Source of the DNA: Clostridiales bacterium
GTDB taxonomy: Bacteria; Bacillota; Clostridia; Lachnospirales; WQUN01
DNA: 64,000 bases
Direction: 5' to 3'
Assembly: GCA_031269465.1 (NCBI GenBank)
Contig: JAISZB010000255.1
Span: 1-64,000 of the forward strand
Shown in pieces: positions 35,030 to 44,604 of the stretch (its first letter is position 1; each line of letters starts with the position of its first letter). The position numbers and the translations under genes were made by a program. The notes beneath the pieces were generated by a model. The model was not told the origin of the DNA and made no database searches. It worked only from the letters and a program-made list of their open reading frames with translations.

Positions 35030-37420
35030 TTGCTTCTTCCGATTTCTTGGCTCAAAACTCTGACAGATCTCGATGTATCAATCGAGGCCTATATTGAGGA
35101 CATAACGATGTCAGGCTCGAAAGTGGAGGCTGTCTCGCTTTCCGGATACGACTTGGAAAAAATCGTCGCCGGCAGGATCCTAAGCATAGAGAAGCACTCA
35201 AACTCGGATCACCTGCTGATAGCCAAAGTGGATGCCGGCGACGGAATGCTGCAGATAGTTACCGGCGCTCCTAACATCTACGTCGGAGCCTTGGTTCCGA
35301 TAGCGCTTGACGGAGGCTCGGTGCACGGCGGGCAGAGGATAAAAAAGGGCAAGCTCAGGGGAGAATGGTCTGAAGGCATGATGTGCTCCATTGATGAGCT
35401 GGGCTACACCAGGCAAGACTACCCTGAGGCCCCTGAGGACGGGATCTACATCTTCCCTGAGTCTTGCGGCTTAAAACCCGGCGACGACGCGGTCTCCGCA
35501 CTCATGCTCAAAGATGAAACCGTCGAGTTTGAAATAACTTCAAACCGCCCAGACTGCAATTCCATAATAGGCCTTGCAAGAGAAACCGCAGCAACCTACA
35601 GCAAGCCCTTGAACCTGGCGAAAATAAGCCTTAAGGAGGAAGCCCCGGGGGACATCGGCGGCATGATCTCAGTGGAGATAATGAATCCCGACCTCTGCCC
35701 CAGATATATCGCAAGGGTTGTAACCAACGCCTCCATAGGCCCATCGCCGCTGTGGATGCGCCACCGCCTGAGCGCGTGCGGCATCAGGCCAATCAACAAC
35801 ATCGTAGATATAACGAACTACGTGATGCTTGAGTACGGCCAGCCTATGCACGCCTTTGACATCGACAGCATAAGCGGGCGCAAAATCATAATAAGGACAG
35901 CTCATGAGGGAGAAAGCTTCACTACCCTTGACGGAGCTTCCCACACCCTGGATCCTTCCATCCTCGTCATTTCCGACTGCGACAAGGCCGTGGCGGCGGC
36001 CGGCGTCATGGGCGGAGAAAACTCAAAGGTTACGGGAAACGCCACCGCCATACTTTTTGAATCAGCAAACTTTAACGGCACGAGCATACGCCTTGCGTCA
36101 AAGAGGCTGGGGCTGCGCACGGACGCGTCCAGCCGCTACGAAAAAGGCTTGGATCCGAATCTGGCTCTTGACGCCGTAAACCGCGCCGTGCAGCTGGTTG
36201 AGGAGCTCGGCTGCGGCAAGGCTGTAAAAGGCATGGTGGACTGCTATCCCAACAGGCGCGATCCACTGCGCATCTCATTCTTGCCAGAAAAAATAAACAA
36301 GCTTCTGGGAACGGATATTTCCGCTGAAGATATGATTGGATTTCTTGAGAGGCTAGAAATAAGAGTTGAAGGCGCTCAGGCTCTGATACCGACTTTCCGG
36401 GCGGACATCGAGACCTCGGCAGATCTGGCCGAAGAAGTGGCGAGGCTTTACGGGTATGGAAATATCCCGGCCACGCTTTACGCAGGCTCTCCAAGCATAG
36501 GGGTGAAAACGAGGAAGCAGGGAATTTTCGACTTGATCAAAGCCGCGGCGGCATCTCTGGGATACAGCGAAGCCATGACATATTCCTTCGAAAGCCCCAA
36601 GGTTTTTGACAAGCTTTCAATCCCTGGCGGCGACCCCAGAAGAAACGCGGTTAAAATTCTAAATCCCATCGGTTCGGATTACAGCATAATGCGCACCTCA
36701 ATGGAAAACAGCATGCTCACCAGCCTTTCATTGAATTTCAGCAGAAGAAACGACGGCGTCCGCCTCTTTGAAGCGGCTAAAATATATATACCCAAAGGCT
36801 TGCCGCTTTCCGAGCTTCCAGACGAGGTTGAAACCCTAGCTATCGGCTCCTGCGGCGAAGGGGATTTCTTTGAGCTAAAGGGCGCCGTCGAAGAGGTTCT
36901 ATCCTCCATAGGCATAATTGAATCCGAATTCTCCCCTATCGCCCCTTCGCACATGCATCCCGGGCGCTGCGCCGAGGTTTCCTATAAGGGTTCGATTTTA
37001 GGCTATCTGGGCGAGATCCATCCTCAGACTGCTCAGCGCTACTCCATAGATTCCAGGGTCATGTTCGCATCCCTTAACATGGATAAGATGGCTGAATTCG
37101 CAAATCTCAGGCGCGCCTTCAAGCCACTTCCAAAATTCCCCGCCCTGCAGAGAGACATTTCCGTGCTTGCAAGGGATGATGTTTCAGTCGGAGCGATGAA
37201 AAGCGCCATCAGAGAAAAAGGCGGAAGCTGCCTTGAAGCAGTCGAGCTCTTCGATGTCTACAAAGGCAAGCAAATAGAGGATGGATTCAAGAGCGTCGCT
37301 TTCTCCCTTTCTTTCAGGGCGGACGATCGCACTTTGAAGGACGAGGAAGTAAACATTGCCATGAAATCCCTGCTTGCGAATCTGGAAGAGAAGCTCGGCG
37401 CGCGTCTCAGAGACAAATAG
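35030..37420 (+). CDS. pheT: Phenylalanyl-tRNA synthetase beta subunit
   Basis: PheT carries tRNA recognition and editing. The start is TTG at 35030, with AAGGAGATG about 5 nt upstream. 796 residues, the usual length: the N-terminal OB-fold tRNA-binding domain (about 40-150, ILSIEKHSNSDHLLIAKVD), B3/B4 editing domain (about 200-380), B5 (ISFLPEKINKLLGTDISAEDM, about 405-470), a catalytic-like domain with NPIGSDYSIMRTSM, and the C-terminal ferredoxin-fold anticodon-binding domain (FPALQRDISVL, about 700-796). It is cotranscribed with pheS. A GC-rich hairpin lies downstream at 37664-37691. Confidence 0.97.
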   Translation: MLLPISWLKTLTDLDVSIEAYIEDITMSGSKVEAVSLSGYDLEKIVAGRILSIEKHSNSDHLLIAKVDAGDGMLQIVTGAPNIYVGALVPIALDGGSVHGGQRIKKGKLRGEWSEGMMCSIDELGYTRQDYPEAPEDGIYIFPESCGLKPGDDAVSALMLKDETVEFEITSNRPDCNSIIGLARETAATYSKPLNLAKISLKEEAPGDIGGMISVEIMNPDLCPRYIARVVTNASIGPSPLWMRHRLSACGIRPINNIVDITNYVMLEYGQPMHAFDIDSISGRKIIIRTAHEGESFTTLDGASHTLDPSILVISDCDKAVAAAGVMGGENSKVTGNATAILFESANFNGTSIRLASKRLGLRTDASSRYEKGLDPNLALDAVNRAVQLVEELGCGKAVKGMVDCYPNRRDPLRISFLPEKINKLLGTDISAEDMIGFLERLEIRVEGAQALIPTFRADIETSADLAEEVARLYGYGNIPATLYAGSPSIGVKTRKQGIFDLIKAAAASLGYSEAMTYSFESPKVFDKLSIPGGDPRRNAVKILNPIGSDYSIMRTSMENSMLTSLSLNFSRRNDGVRLFEAAKIYIPKGLPLSELPDEVETLAIGSCGEGDFFELKGAVEEVLSSIGIIESEFSPIAPSHMHPGRCAEVSYKGSILGYLGEIHPQTAQRYSIDSRVMFASLNMDKMAEFANLRRAFKPLPKFPALQRDISVLARDDVSVGAMKSAIREKGGSCLEAVELFDVYKGKQIEDGFKSVAFSLSFRADDRTLKDEEVNIAMKSLLANLEEKLGARLRDK

Positions 37421-37525
37421 CCGCGCCTCAAAAAGGCAAGCCCTGTCCGCATGCTGAATCGCAGGATGCCGCATGCTGCGGTGCAAAATTCCGATATCGG
37501 CGTCGCGCTCGCTGTACAGTCAAGC

Positions 37526-37652
37526 TATGCCGGTTTTCATTCAATGTTCCTTTTTTTGTTGACTGTCAATTGACCGGTACGAAATGCCGATATCGGCATT
37601 TCGAGCTTATAATCAAGCTGCAAAAAGGGAACATTTGATGAAAATAGGTATA
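37526..37652. repeat. PAL element, 127 bp, downstream of pheT
   Basis: TATGCCGGTTTTCATTCAATG start, I-I core GAAATGCCGATATCGGCATT, and GATGAAAATAGGTATA end. A bare diverged copy with CCGATATCGGCG and GCTGTACAGTCAAGCT precedes it (37478-37525). Confidence 0.88.
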
Positions 37653-37663
37653 AATCGCTGTGA

Positions 37664-37693
37664 GGGCGGGCTGGAAAAAGCCAGCCCGCCCTT
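37664..37693 (+). terminator. GC-rich terminator-like hairpin
   Basis: GGGCGGGCTGG (37664-37674) pairs with CCAGCCCGCCC (37681-37691) around AAAAAG. Only two T follow, so it may act as a weak terminator for pheST or as a bidirectional hairpin. Confidence 0.55.
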
Positions 37694-37758
37694 GATGCTG
37701 CAGGCGCGGCAAAAATCCCGCTCCGCTAAATTCGCAGAGCATAGAAAGAATGATCTGT

Positions 37759-38820
37759 ATGGCTCAAATAACTGTCAATTACAGCAGCAACATAAAGCAG
37801 GCGACGTTGGAGGCTCTGGAGAATTCGAATCTTAAAAGCCTGATAAGCCCCGGCATGAAAGTTTCTCTCAAGCCAAACCTCGTCCTGGGCAAGCCCGCTT
37901 CATCAGGCGCCACCACCCATCCCGAGATTGCCGAAGCCCTCATATCATACCTTAGGGATCACGGAGTCAGGGACATTGAAATCATCGAAAGCTCTTGGGT
38001 CGGCGACGACACTAAAAGGGCCTTTCGCGTATGCGGCTATGAAGCTCTGGGAAAAAAAGCGAAAGTTCCCTTGTTTGATCTTAAAGATGACAAATGCGTT
38101 AAGCTTAGTGCTGGAGAGTACGACTTCGAAGTCTGCAAAAAAGCGCTCGATACGGACTTCCTCATCAATATTCCCGTCCTCAAGGCTCATTGTCAGACTC
38201 TTATGACATGCTGCCTTAAAAACATGAAAGGCGTCATCTCTGACATGGAAAAGCGGCGATTCCACGCCATGGGACTCCACAGGCCCATAGCTTTCCTCAA
38301 TAAGGCGATATCCTCGAGTTTCTCGATCATAGACGGCATATGCGGCGATTTGACCTTTGAAGAAGGCGGAACTCCAGTTGCAAGAAACATGATTATCGCC
38401 GCCGAGGATTCAGTCGCCGCCGACTCATACTGCGCCGCCCTGATGGGCTTTTCGGTTGAAGACATAGAATATCTGTCTCTGGCGGCTGAAATCGGAGCAG
38501 GCAGGCTCTTTGACGAGTCGACGCCCGCGCTCGAGCTTAATTCCGGCGACAAGCCCATTTTCGCAAAGTCAAACGGTGAAGAGATCCGACGCCTATCCGG
38601 GTTCATTGCGGAGAGCCAGGCCTGCTCCGCATGCTACAGCGCGCTCGTATTCGCGTTGAACCGCTGCCGCCGCATACCGGGCAAAATCAGCGTCGGCCAA
38701 GGTTTCAAAGGCAAGTCCGGAGCCCTCGGCTGCGGAAATTGCACCTGCGCCTTTGACAAGTACGTAAAGGGATGTCCTCCCAAAGCCGTGGAGATTCTGG
38801 AATTCTTGAAGGCGCTTTGA
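37759..38820 (+). CDS. DUF362 domain protein with C-terminal cysteine clusters
   Basis: About 353 residues. The DUF362 domain (about 1-250) shows VSLKPNLVLGKPASSGATTHPEIAEALI, IIESSWVGDDTKRAF, and INIPVLKAHCQTLMTCCLKNMKGV. The C-terminal 90 residues carry cysteine pairs ACSACYSALVFALNRC and LGCGNCTCAFDKYVKGCPP instead of a canonical 4Fe-4S ferredoxin repeat; these could still hold an iron-sulfur cluster. The family's reaction is not known. ATG at 37759 is preferred because AGAAAG lies 9 nt upstream; ATG at 37750 is too close. It is a single gene between PAL copies. Confidence 0.85.
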   Translation: MAQITVNYSSNIKQATLEALENSNLKSLISPGMKVSLKPNLVLGKPASSGATTHPEIAEALISYLRDHGVRDIEIIESSWVGDDTKRAFRVCGYEALGKKAKVPLFDLKDDKCVKLSAGEYDFEVCKKALDTDFLINIPVLKAHCQTLMTCCLKNMKGVISDMEKRRFHAMGLHRPIAFLNKAISSSFSIIDGICGDLTFEEGGTPVARNMIIAAEDSVAADSYCAALMGFSVEDIEYLSLAAEIGAGRLFDESTPALELNSGDKPIFAKSNGEEIRRLSGFIAESQACSACYSALVFALNRCRRIPGKISVGQGFKGKSGALGCGNCTCAFDKYVKGCPPKAVEILEFLKAL

Positions 38821-38859
38821 ATTCGGGGGGCGCTGGGGCGCCTTGGAGTCCTTTGCCTG

Positions 38860-38954
38860 AAGCGGCGCTATTTTCAAGGTGCGAAGCGCCGATATCAATC
38901 GCGCTCTCTGGGCAGTCAAGCTATAATCGGAACTTTCATATGCAAATCAGTATA
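38860..38954. repeat. PAL-B element, partial
   Basis: TTTTCAAGGTGCGAAGCG, CCGATATCAATCGCGC, CAGTCAAGCTATAATCG and the right end TTTCATATGCAAATCAGTATA. Confidence 0.7.
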
Positions 38955-39127
38955 CATTTTGAAATATTTGTGATAAAGTTATAAAGTTAACACTTTCCTA
39001 GCGCCCGCATGAGAGGCGCGGGAATAATTCAAAGCCCGCCCGGCGGCGCCGCGACTTTGTCGCGGACGGGGCGGGGTTGAAAGGAGAAGGCGCTCCTGTA
39101 CTGATGCGCATGGGAAAGTTCCGATTT

Positions 39128-39295
39128 TATGCCGATTTGCAGTCAAATGCACCTATTTTCAAGCTTGATCATCCACTGGCGCTGAAATTCCTAAATGCAT
39201 GAATTCAGCGCTTTCAAGGTGCAAAATGCCGATATCAATCGCACCATTCAATGGACAGTCAACAAAAAAAGGAACATTTGATGAAAAGCGGTATA
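39128..39295. repeat. PAL element with PAL-B left half, 168 bp
   Basis: The left half is PAL-B (TATGCCGATTTGCAGTC, GGCGCTGAAATTCC, GAATTCAGCGCTTTCAAGG). The right half is PAL (TGCCGATATCAATCGCACC, GATGAAAAGCGGTATA). It is a clear hybrid. Confidence 0.85.
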
Positions 39296-39339
39296 GCGCC
39301 GACGCCCTTTTAAAGCTCCGATTTTAAAGCTGCTAGATC

Positions 39340-39446
39340 ATATACAGATTTGCATATGAAATCACGAATATATGGCCGCAAATCGGTATTTCAAGCTCTA
39401 AATTCGGCGCATTTGACTGCGCGTCGGCAAAGCTGCGCATCGGTAT
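39340..39446. repeat. Diverged PAL-B element
   Basis: ATACAGATTTGCATATGAAATC, ATTTCAAGCTCTAAATTCGGC, TTTGACTGCGCGTCGG and an end CGGTATA. It ends about 25 bp before the mutS2 start. Confidence 0.5.
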
Positions 39447-39470
39447 AAAAACGGCGGCGCCGCATTGCAT

Positions 39471-41879
39471 ATGAACGAAAAAGCGCTGCGCGTGCTTGAA
39501 TACAACAAAATAGTCGAAAAGCTGGCCGCTAAAGCCGTTTCTACCATGGGAAAGGACGCGGCGTCAGCACTCAAGCCTGAAACGGACTTGGCTCTGATTG
39601 AGCGCGGACAAAAAGAGACCTCTGAAGCGGCCGCAATGGTGCTTCGCAAGGGAACGCTGCCTCTGGGCGGGATAAGCGATATAAGGCCGTCGTTAAAGAG
39701 AGCCTCCATGGGCGGCGCTCTTTCAATCGAAGAGCTCCTTCGCATTTGCGACTTTGCGCATGTATGCACAAAGGTAATCCAATACCATAAAAATACCCGC
39801 CTATCGAGCGTCCCCGATCCGCGCACAGGCTCAGATGAAGGCTTTCCGCTTTTGGATCCGCTTTTTGGAGGAATTTACGCCCCGACGCAGCTCGAGAAAG
39901 AGATAAGCCGCTGCATCATAAATGAGCAGGAGTTGGCGGACGACGCAAGCCCGAAGCTCCATGACATTAGAAGAGCCATAAAATCCGCGAATGAAGGCGT
40001 GCGAGACCTTCTCAACAGCATCATACACTCGTCAAGCTACAGGAACATGCTCCAGGACTCTGTTGTTACAATCAGAAACGACAGGTACTGCGTGCCCGTA
40101 AAGCAGGAGTATCGAAGCGCCTTTCCAGGAATGCAGCATGATCAGTCCTCCACAGGCGCCACAGTGTTCATGGAGCCGATGAGCGTGGTCAGGCTCAACA
40201 ACCGCCTGAAGGAGCTTCATGCGGATGAGCGCGAGGAAATAAACGCCATTCTCAGAAAGCTTTCTGAGATGACTGCAAATGAAAGCGAAAGCCTGCTTCT
40301 TGACGCATCCCTTTTAGCTCAGCTGGACTTTGCCTTCGCGAAAGGCGAGCTGTCCATTTCAATGAAAGCAAGTGAACCCATTTTCAATTCATGCGGCAGG
40401 ATAAATATAAAAAAAGGGCGGCATCCCCTTCTGGCGCCTGAAACTGTAGTTCCCACCGACGTTTGGCTTGGAGGGGAATTCAGCATCCTGCTCATAACGG
40501 GACCCAACACAGGCGGCAAAACCGTAGCGCTTAAAACCATCGGGCTTTTCAGCCTCATGGGGCAAGCCGGGCTTCACATACCCGCCTTTGATCGGTCTGA
40601 GCTCGCTGTTTTTGATAATGTTTTCGCCGATATCGGGGACGAGCAGTCCATTGAGCAGAGCTTGAGCACATTTTCGTCCCATATGAGCAACATCGTAAGC
40701 ATTCTGGACAATCTAACCGACAACTCCCTGGTTCTTTTGGATGAGCTCGGCGCAGGCACAGATCCGACTGAAGGGGCGGCTTTGGCCGCCGCCATCTTAA
40801 ACCGCCTCCACTCAAGGTCGATAAGGACGGCAGTGACCACCCACTACAGCGAGCTGAAAGTCTATGCCCTCTCCACAGAGGGGGTCGAGAACGCGTCGTG
40901 CGAATTCGACGTGGAAACCCTTCGTCCAACCTACAGGCTTCTTATAGGAATTCCCGGAAAATCCAACGCCTTTGCGATATCAAGCCGCCTGGGACTGCCG
41001 GAAAGCATAATCGAGCAGGCTAGAACCATTTTAAAAAGCGAGGACGCCCGCTTTGAAGATGTCATCACTGACTTGGAGATAAGCAGAAAATCCGTCATCT
41101 TGGAGCAGGAACGGGCTGAAGATTTCAGAAGGCAGGCGGAGGCGCTTAAAAAGGATCTCGCGGCGAAAAAGCAGAAGCTGGATTCAGAGCGCGAGAAAAT
41201 AATTTTAAGCGCCAAGGAAGAAGCCCGAAAAGTCATCCATGAGGCAAAGGAAGAATCTGATAGGATGCTCAAGCAATACCAGAAAACGCTCAGAGAAGCT
41301 TCTTTCAAGGAATCCGAAGCCGCGCGCCAAGCTCTCAGGGACAAAGCCTCATCCATAGACGAAGAGCTTGCATCCATCTCCAATGACAAAAAGGCCTTAA
41401 AGCCCCTGCCTAAACATTTAAAAAACGGCGACAGAGTTTTCATACACACTCTAAACCAAAGCGGCAGCGTCATATCCGCCGCCGATCAAAACGGCGAAGT
41501 CTTGATCCAAGCCGGAATAATGAAAGTCAGGATACATCTGTCCAACCTTTCACTTGATGAAGCCAAAGAAGCGAAAAAAGCGGAGCCTCTCGCGTCAAGA
41601 GCCGCTAAAATAGGAAAAAGCAAAAGCGTCTCCCCAGAAATAGACCTGAGAGGGCTCACCATCGACGAAGGCGTGGCAAAAGCCGACAAATACCTGGACG
41701 ACGCCTTCCTGGCGGGCTTGGCCCAGGTGACCATCATCCACGGCAAAGGCACAGGCGCCTTAAGAAGCGCCATTCAAGAGATGCTTAAGAACAGGGGAAA
41801 CATTAAGAGCTTCCGACTCGGCCAATACGGAGAAGGCGAGAACGGCGTCACCATCGCCCAGCTGGAGCAGCCGTCTTGA
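39471..41879 (+). CDS. mutS2: MutS2 endonuclease/ribosome-rescue ATPase
   Basis: About 802 residues, the normal MutS2 length. An N-terminal clamp region is followed by an ABC-type ATPase with Walker A ITGPNTGGKTVAL (about 345), a DEQSIEQSLSTFSSHM signature block and Walker B LVLLDELGAGTDPTEG. A long basic coiled coil (about 520-640) leads to the C-terminal Smr domain (IDLRGLTIDEGVAKADKYL, TIIHGKGTGALR). MutS2 lacks the mismatch-recognition domain of MutS; roles in recombination control and splitting of collided ribosomes are known from Bacillus. ATG 39471 and 39465 are both possible; neither has a good ribosome site. A diverged PAL copy lies just upstream. Confidence 0.95.
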   Translation: MNEKALRVLEYNKIVEKLAAKAVSTMGKDAASALKPETDLALIERGQKETSEAAAMVLRKGTLPLGGISDIRPSLKRASMGGALSIEELLRICDFAHVCTKVIQYHKNTRLSSVPDPRTGSDEGFPLLDPLFGGIYAPTQLEKEISRCIINEQELADDASPKLHDIRRAIKSANEGVRDLLNSIIHSSSYRNMLQDSVVTIRNDRYCVPVKQEYRSAFPGMQHDQSSTGATVFMEPMSVVRLNNRLKELHADEREEINAILRKLSEMTANESESLLLDASLLAQLDFAFAKGELSISMKASEPIFNSCGRINIKKGRHPLLAPETVVPTDVWLGGEFSILLITGPNTGGKTVALKTIGLFSLMGQAGLHIPAFDRSELAVFDNVFADIGDEQSIEQSLSTFSSHMSNIVSILDNLTDNSLVLLDELGAGTDPTEGAALAAAILNRLHSRSIRTAVTTHYSELKVYALSTEGVENASCEFDVETLRPTYRLLIGIPGKSNAFAISSRLGLPESIIEQARTILKSEDARFEDVITDLEISRKSVILEQERAEDFRRQAEALKKDLAAKKQKLDSEREKIILSAKEEARKVIHEAKEESDRMLKQYQKTLREASFKESEAARQALRDKASSIDEELASISNDKKALKPLPKHLKNGDRVFIHTLNQSGSVISAADQNGEVLIQAGIMKVRIHLSNLSLDEAKEAKKAEPLASRAAKIGKSKSVSPEIDLRGLTIDEGVAKADKYLDDAFLAGLAQVTIIHGKGTGALRSAIQEMLKNRGNIKSFRLGQYGEGENGVTIAQLEQPS

Positions 41880-41928
41880 TTTAGAGGCGGGCAAGCGCCG
41901 ATTTAAGGCCGGATTATCCACTTTAACA

Positions 41929-42041
41929 TATACTGCTTTTCATATAAAACTGCCTTTTTTTATTGATTATACAGCGAGTGCAAAATGCCGATATCAATGG
42001 ACAGTCAACAAAAAAAGAAACATTTGATGAAAAGCGGTATA
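41929..42041. repeat. PAL element, 113 bp, between convergent genes
   Basis: TATACTGCTTTTCATAT start, TTGATTATACAGCGAGTGC, TGCCGATATC core joined directly to AATGGACAGTC (the Q arm is shortened), and GATGAAAAGCGGTATA end. A bare core with CTTGAAAGCGCTG and CTTAAGAATATCA follows at 42078-42130. Confidence 0.88.
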
Positions 42042-42247
42042 TAATGGCCTGCGCTGAGAATTCATTTTAGCTTTACTGCCGATATCAATCGCGCCTTGAA
42101 AGCGCTGATTTCTTCACTTAAGAATATCATCGCCAGCGTACAGTGAATTTCCAAAGCATTTCATTCGGCTGCAAGTCGGCGCGGCACTGTCCAGCCTCTA
42201 AATCATATCTTTTAAGCGCGGCCGTCATATGCGGCGGCAAGCGAAAA

Positions 42248-42268
42248 AGCGCGGCTAAAAGCCGCGCT
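42248..42268 (-). terminator. Intrinsic terminator of the stalk-domain gene
   Basis: AGCGCGGCT (42248-42256) pairs with AGCCGCGCT (42260-42268). On the minus strand TTTTTCGC follows. It lies 10 bp beyond the stop at 42278. Confidence 0.9.
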
Positions 42269-42277
42269 GATTCCTTG

Positions 42278-43585
42278 CTATCTGTATGTCTCCAAGAAGT
42301 TCCTGAAGATATTGACCATGTATTCGGCAGACACGATATCACTTCCGTACTTCGTATCCAAGCCGCCCCCCTGTACAAGGAAGACGCATGGATTCGGAAT
42401 TGGCGACGCCGTGTAGAGGTCATTTGCGAACCACCATTCGTCCTTTTCGGCTTCATCTTTGTGATCGCTGTAGAATACATCTTCTTCGAGCCTTACTACA
42501 GCCTGCTTAATGATTTCAAGATTTGTCTCATATCCCGGCTTCGAACTGTCGAAGTACACGTATATGAAAGTCTCGTTGTTATTGTAAAGCCTTGTTGCTT
42601 CATATTCAGACCTGTGGCGGAAGTAGCGGCTCAGCATGTCCATTCCCGTAGGGGTGGGCGTAGGGGTAGGCGTGCCGGTAACCGGAGCGGGAGTAGGCGT
42701 AGGCGTCGTGGTTGAATAGAATCCCTTTGACCAGTTGTAGATGATATCGTCCAGCTCCTGCTGAGAGCCGAAGGTCGTAATCTTTTGAATATTTCCGCTG
42801 TTGTACATCACCAGCAGCACCGGATACTGTGTCGAGCTCCTGTCAACATAGTTCCACAGCCAAGTCAGCTTGTCCAGCTTATCGGAGGTTCTGACGTCAA
42901 TTCCGTATACTGTCGCTCCTTCGGTCTTAGCGGCCGCTTTGATCGCGGGAAGCCTTGCAATGCTTTCGGCGTCTCTGCTGTCAAAGTAGTAGAGCAATAC
43001 GCTGTTGTTGTTGTCGTACATGAACTGAGCTCGGCTTCCAGCAATGATTTCAAAGTTAGGGTCGGTTGTAAATACGACGTTCAAAGCTGGGGGGGTGGGG
43101 GTAGGAACAGCTGTTGGAACAGGAGGAAGGGGCGATGTCACGTTGACTGTTCTTGTTAGATCATCCCAGGTTACCAGCGCTCCAAGGCCTTCAGATATGG
43201 CGCGAACCGGAACCAAGGTTCTTCCGTCTAAGATCTTGGCAGGCGCATCTAAAGTTTCCGTCCTTTTTACCGAGCCTTTGGTGATGTTGAGGATAGCGCT
43301 TCCAATTGTCAGCTCCAGCACGGTGTCCCCAAGCGTCAAACCGACAAGCCGCGATGATTCATTCCAGGACACCGTCGCCCCAAGGGCTTCACCGATGGCG
43401 CGATACGGCAAAAGCACGCGATCGTTTTCAATTATCGGCGCAACATCCAAGGTGATTGTCCTTCTGTCAACGATTAAACTAATCGGCGTGTCCGCTGCCT
43501 GGACAGGAGCCGTCCAAACCCCTAAAGACGCCAGTGCGATAATGGCTGACAAAAGGCTTGTTGCAGCCTTTTTCAATTTAGTCAA
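42278..43585 (-). CDS. Secreted stalk-domain (copper amine oxidase N-like) protein with thioredoxin-like repeats
   Basis: 435 residues with a signal peptide (about 1-31, ending VQAADT). A copper-amine-oxidase-N-like stalk domain (about 35-150) has two matching halves, VLLPYRAIGEALGATVSWNE and TLVPVRAISEGLGALVTWDD. Two similar units follow, separated by Pro/Thr linkers: VLLYYFDSRDAESIARLPAIK (about 190-290) and IYVYFDSSKPGYETNLEIIK (about 335-430). Their order looks like a thioredoxin fold, but the CxxC active site is absent in both, so redox activity is not expected. The start is TTG at 43585, with GGGAGG upstream. Cell-wall binding by the stalk is an inference from the family. No partner is in the neighbourhood. 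Confidence 0.8.
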   Translation of the reverse strand: MTKLKKAATSLLSAIIALASLGVWTAPVQAADTPISLIVDRRTITLDVAPIIENDRVLLPYRAIGEALGATVSWNESSRLVGLTLGDTVLELTIGSAILNITKGSVKRTETLDAPAKILDGRTLVPVRAISEGLGALVTWDDLTRTVNVTSPLPPVPTAVPTPTPPALNVVFTTDPNFEIIAGSRAQFMYDNNNSVLLYYFDSRDAESIARLPAIKAAAKTEGATVYGIDVRTSDKLDKLTWLWNYVDRSSTQYPVLLVMYNSGNIQKITTFGSQQELDDIIYNWSKGFYSTTTPTPTPAPVTGTPTPTPTPTGMDMLSRYFRHRSEYEATRLYNNNETFIYVYFDSSKPGYETNLEIIKQAVVRLEEDVFYSDHKDEAEKDEWWFANDLYTASPIPNPCVFLVQGGGLDTKYGSDIVSAEYMVNIFRNFLETYR

Positions 43586-44537
43586 TTTTTTGTCCTCCCT
43601 TGAATCGAATAAATTCTTTTGCGCAAGCCGAGTCTATTATTAAGATTTATCCTGGCATAATAATAAAAGCGGCTCTTGGAGCTTGATGCTGAGCCGGCAG
43701 CAGGGGCAATTGAATTTGATCCGGCCCGCCGCAGGCGCCAAAAAAGCCAAATCCAAATAAGCTTTCCTCAGCAATAAACCGCGCATCCCTCTGAAAGCGC
43801 AAGCCTTTTCAGCCCATGAAATAGGAAGCCAGTGAATATATGCTCTTACTGTAAATTGCCCTATTAAGGCTTGTTTATGCTTTCTATTTCATTATATATT
43901 TTTCCATAAATAAATACAACTAGTTTTAAGGATTTCGCGAGGGCAAATTGTCTCGCCAAACAATAGCCGTCGATTTATAGGGCATTTTATCTCACCGCCT
44001 TGCATTTGACTAAGCCCTGAAGACTCCTGCGAACTCTAGGATATCCTTCTCCATCACAATCTAAAAATCCTCAAGAGATTTAAATCCCCAAGAAATTTTA
44101 AGCCTAGGCATGCCAATCATTTTGGTTGATGGCTATACATGCAGATTAGCGAATGAAAGGTTCGATTTTGAGCTTTAATGTACTGATATACCGATTTTCA
44201 TTCAATGATCCTTTTTTCAATTAAAATCAGTATATGCCGCCAAATGCTAATAAGGGTTCAAATCAGCGCAGGCTCATTGACGGGCCGCGCTGAGTCTCTG
44301 CCATTGGCGCAGCCCGCCTTGCCAGCAATCCCATGTCGCATTTCATCAAGAAAACTCGATATGCAATGTCAAATAATGGGCTGATATTATTTTTGAAATA
44401 AAATTGTTACGGCAACTTATCTAAATATGAAGCAAAAACAACGCAGTTTAAAGGTTGCTTAATGTTTATGATATATTTTCACTCTCCTTTCCTGCTCAAT
44501 AGCCAGTATCGGAAGCACTTTTTGTTATTTCGAATAG
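43586..44537. other. 1-kb intergenic region between divergent genes
   Basis: No gene is supported. It has AT-rich sequence, one PAL deletion derivative (44187-44234) and the rny promoter at its right edge. Confidence 0.6.
44187..44234. repeat. PAL deletion derivative, 48 bp
   Basis: Both ends are joined with no core: TATACCGATTTTCATTCAATG then CCTTTTTTCAATTAAAATCAGTATA. Confidence 0.75.
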
Positions 44538-44566
44538 TTGACAGGGTTCTTAAAAAGATATAGAAT
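44538..44566 (+). promoter_or_regulatory. Sigma-A type promoter of rny
   Basis: TTGACA (44538-44543), a 17-nt spacer and TAGAAT (44561-44566), about 40 bp before the rny ATG. Confidence 0.8.
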
Positions 44567-44604
44567 TAAGAGAGTGTTACAATAAGGAGGCTTGCCTTTA
44601 AACA

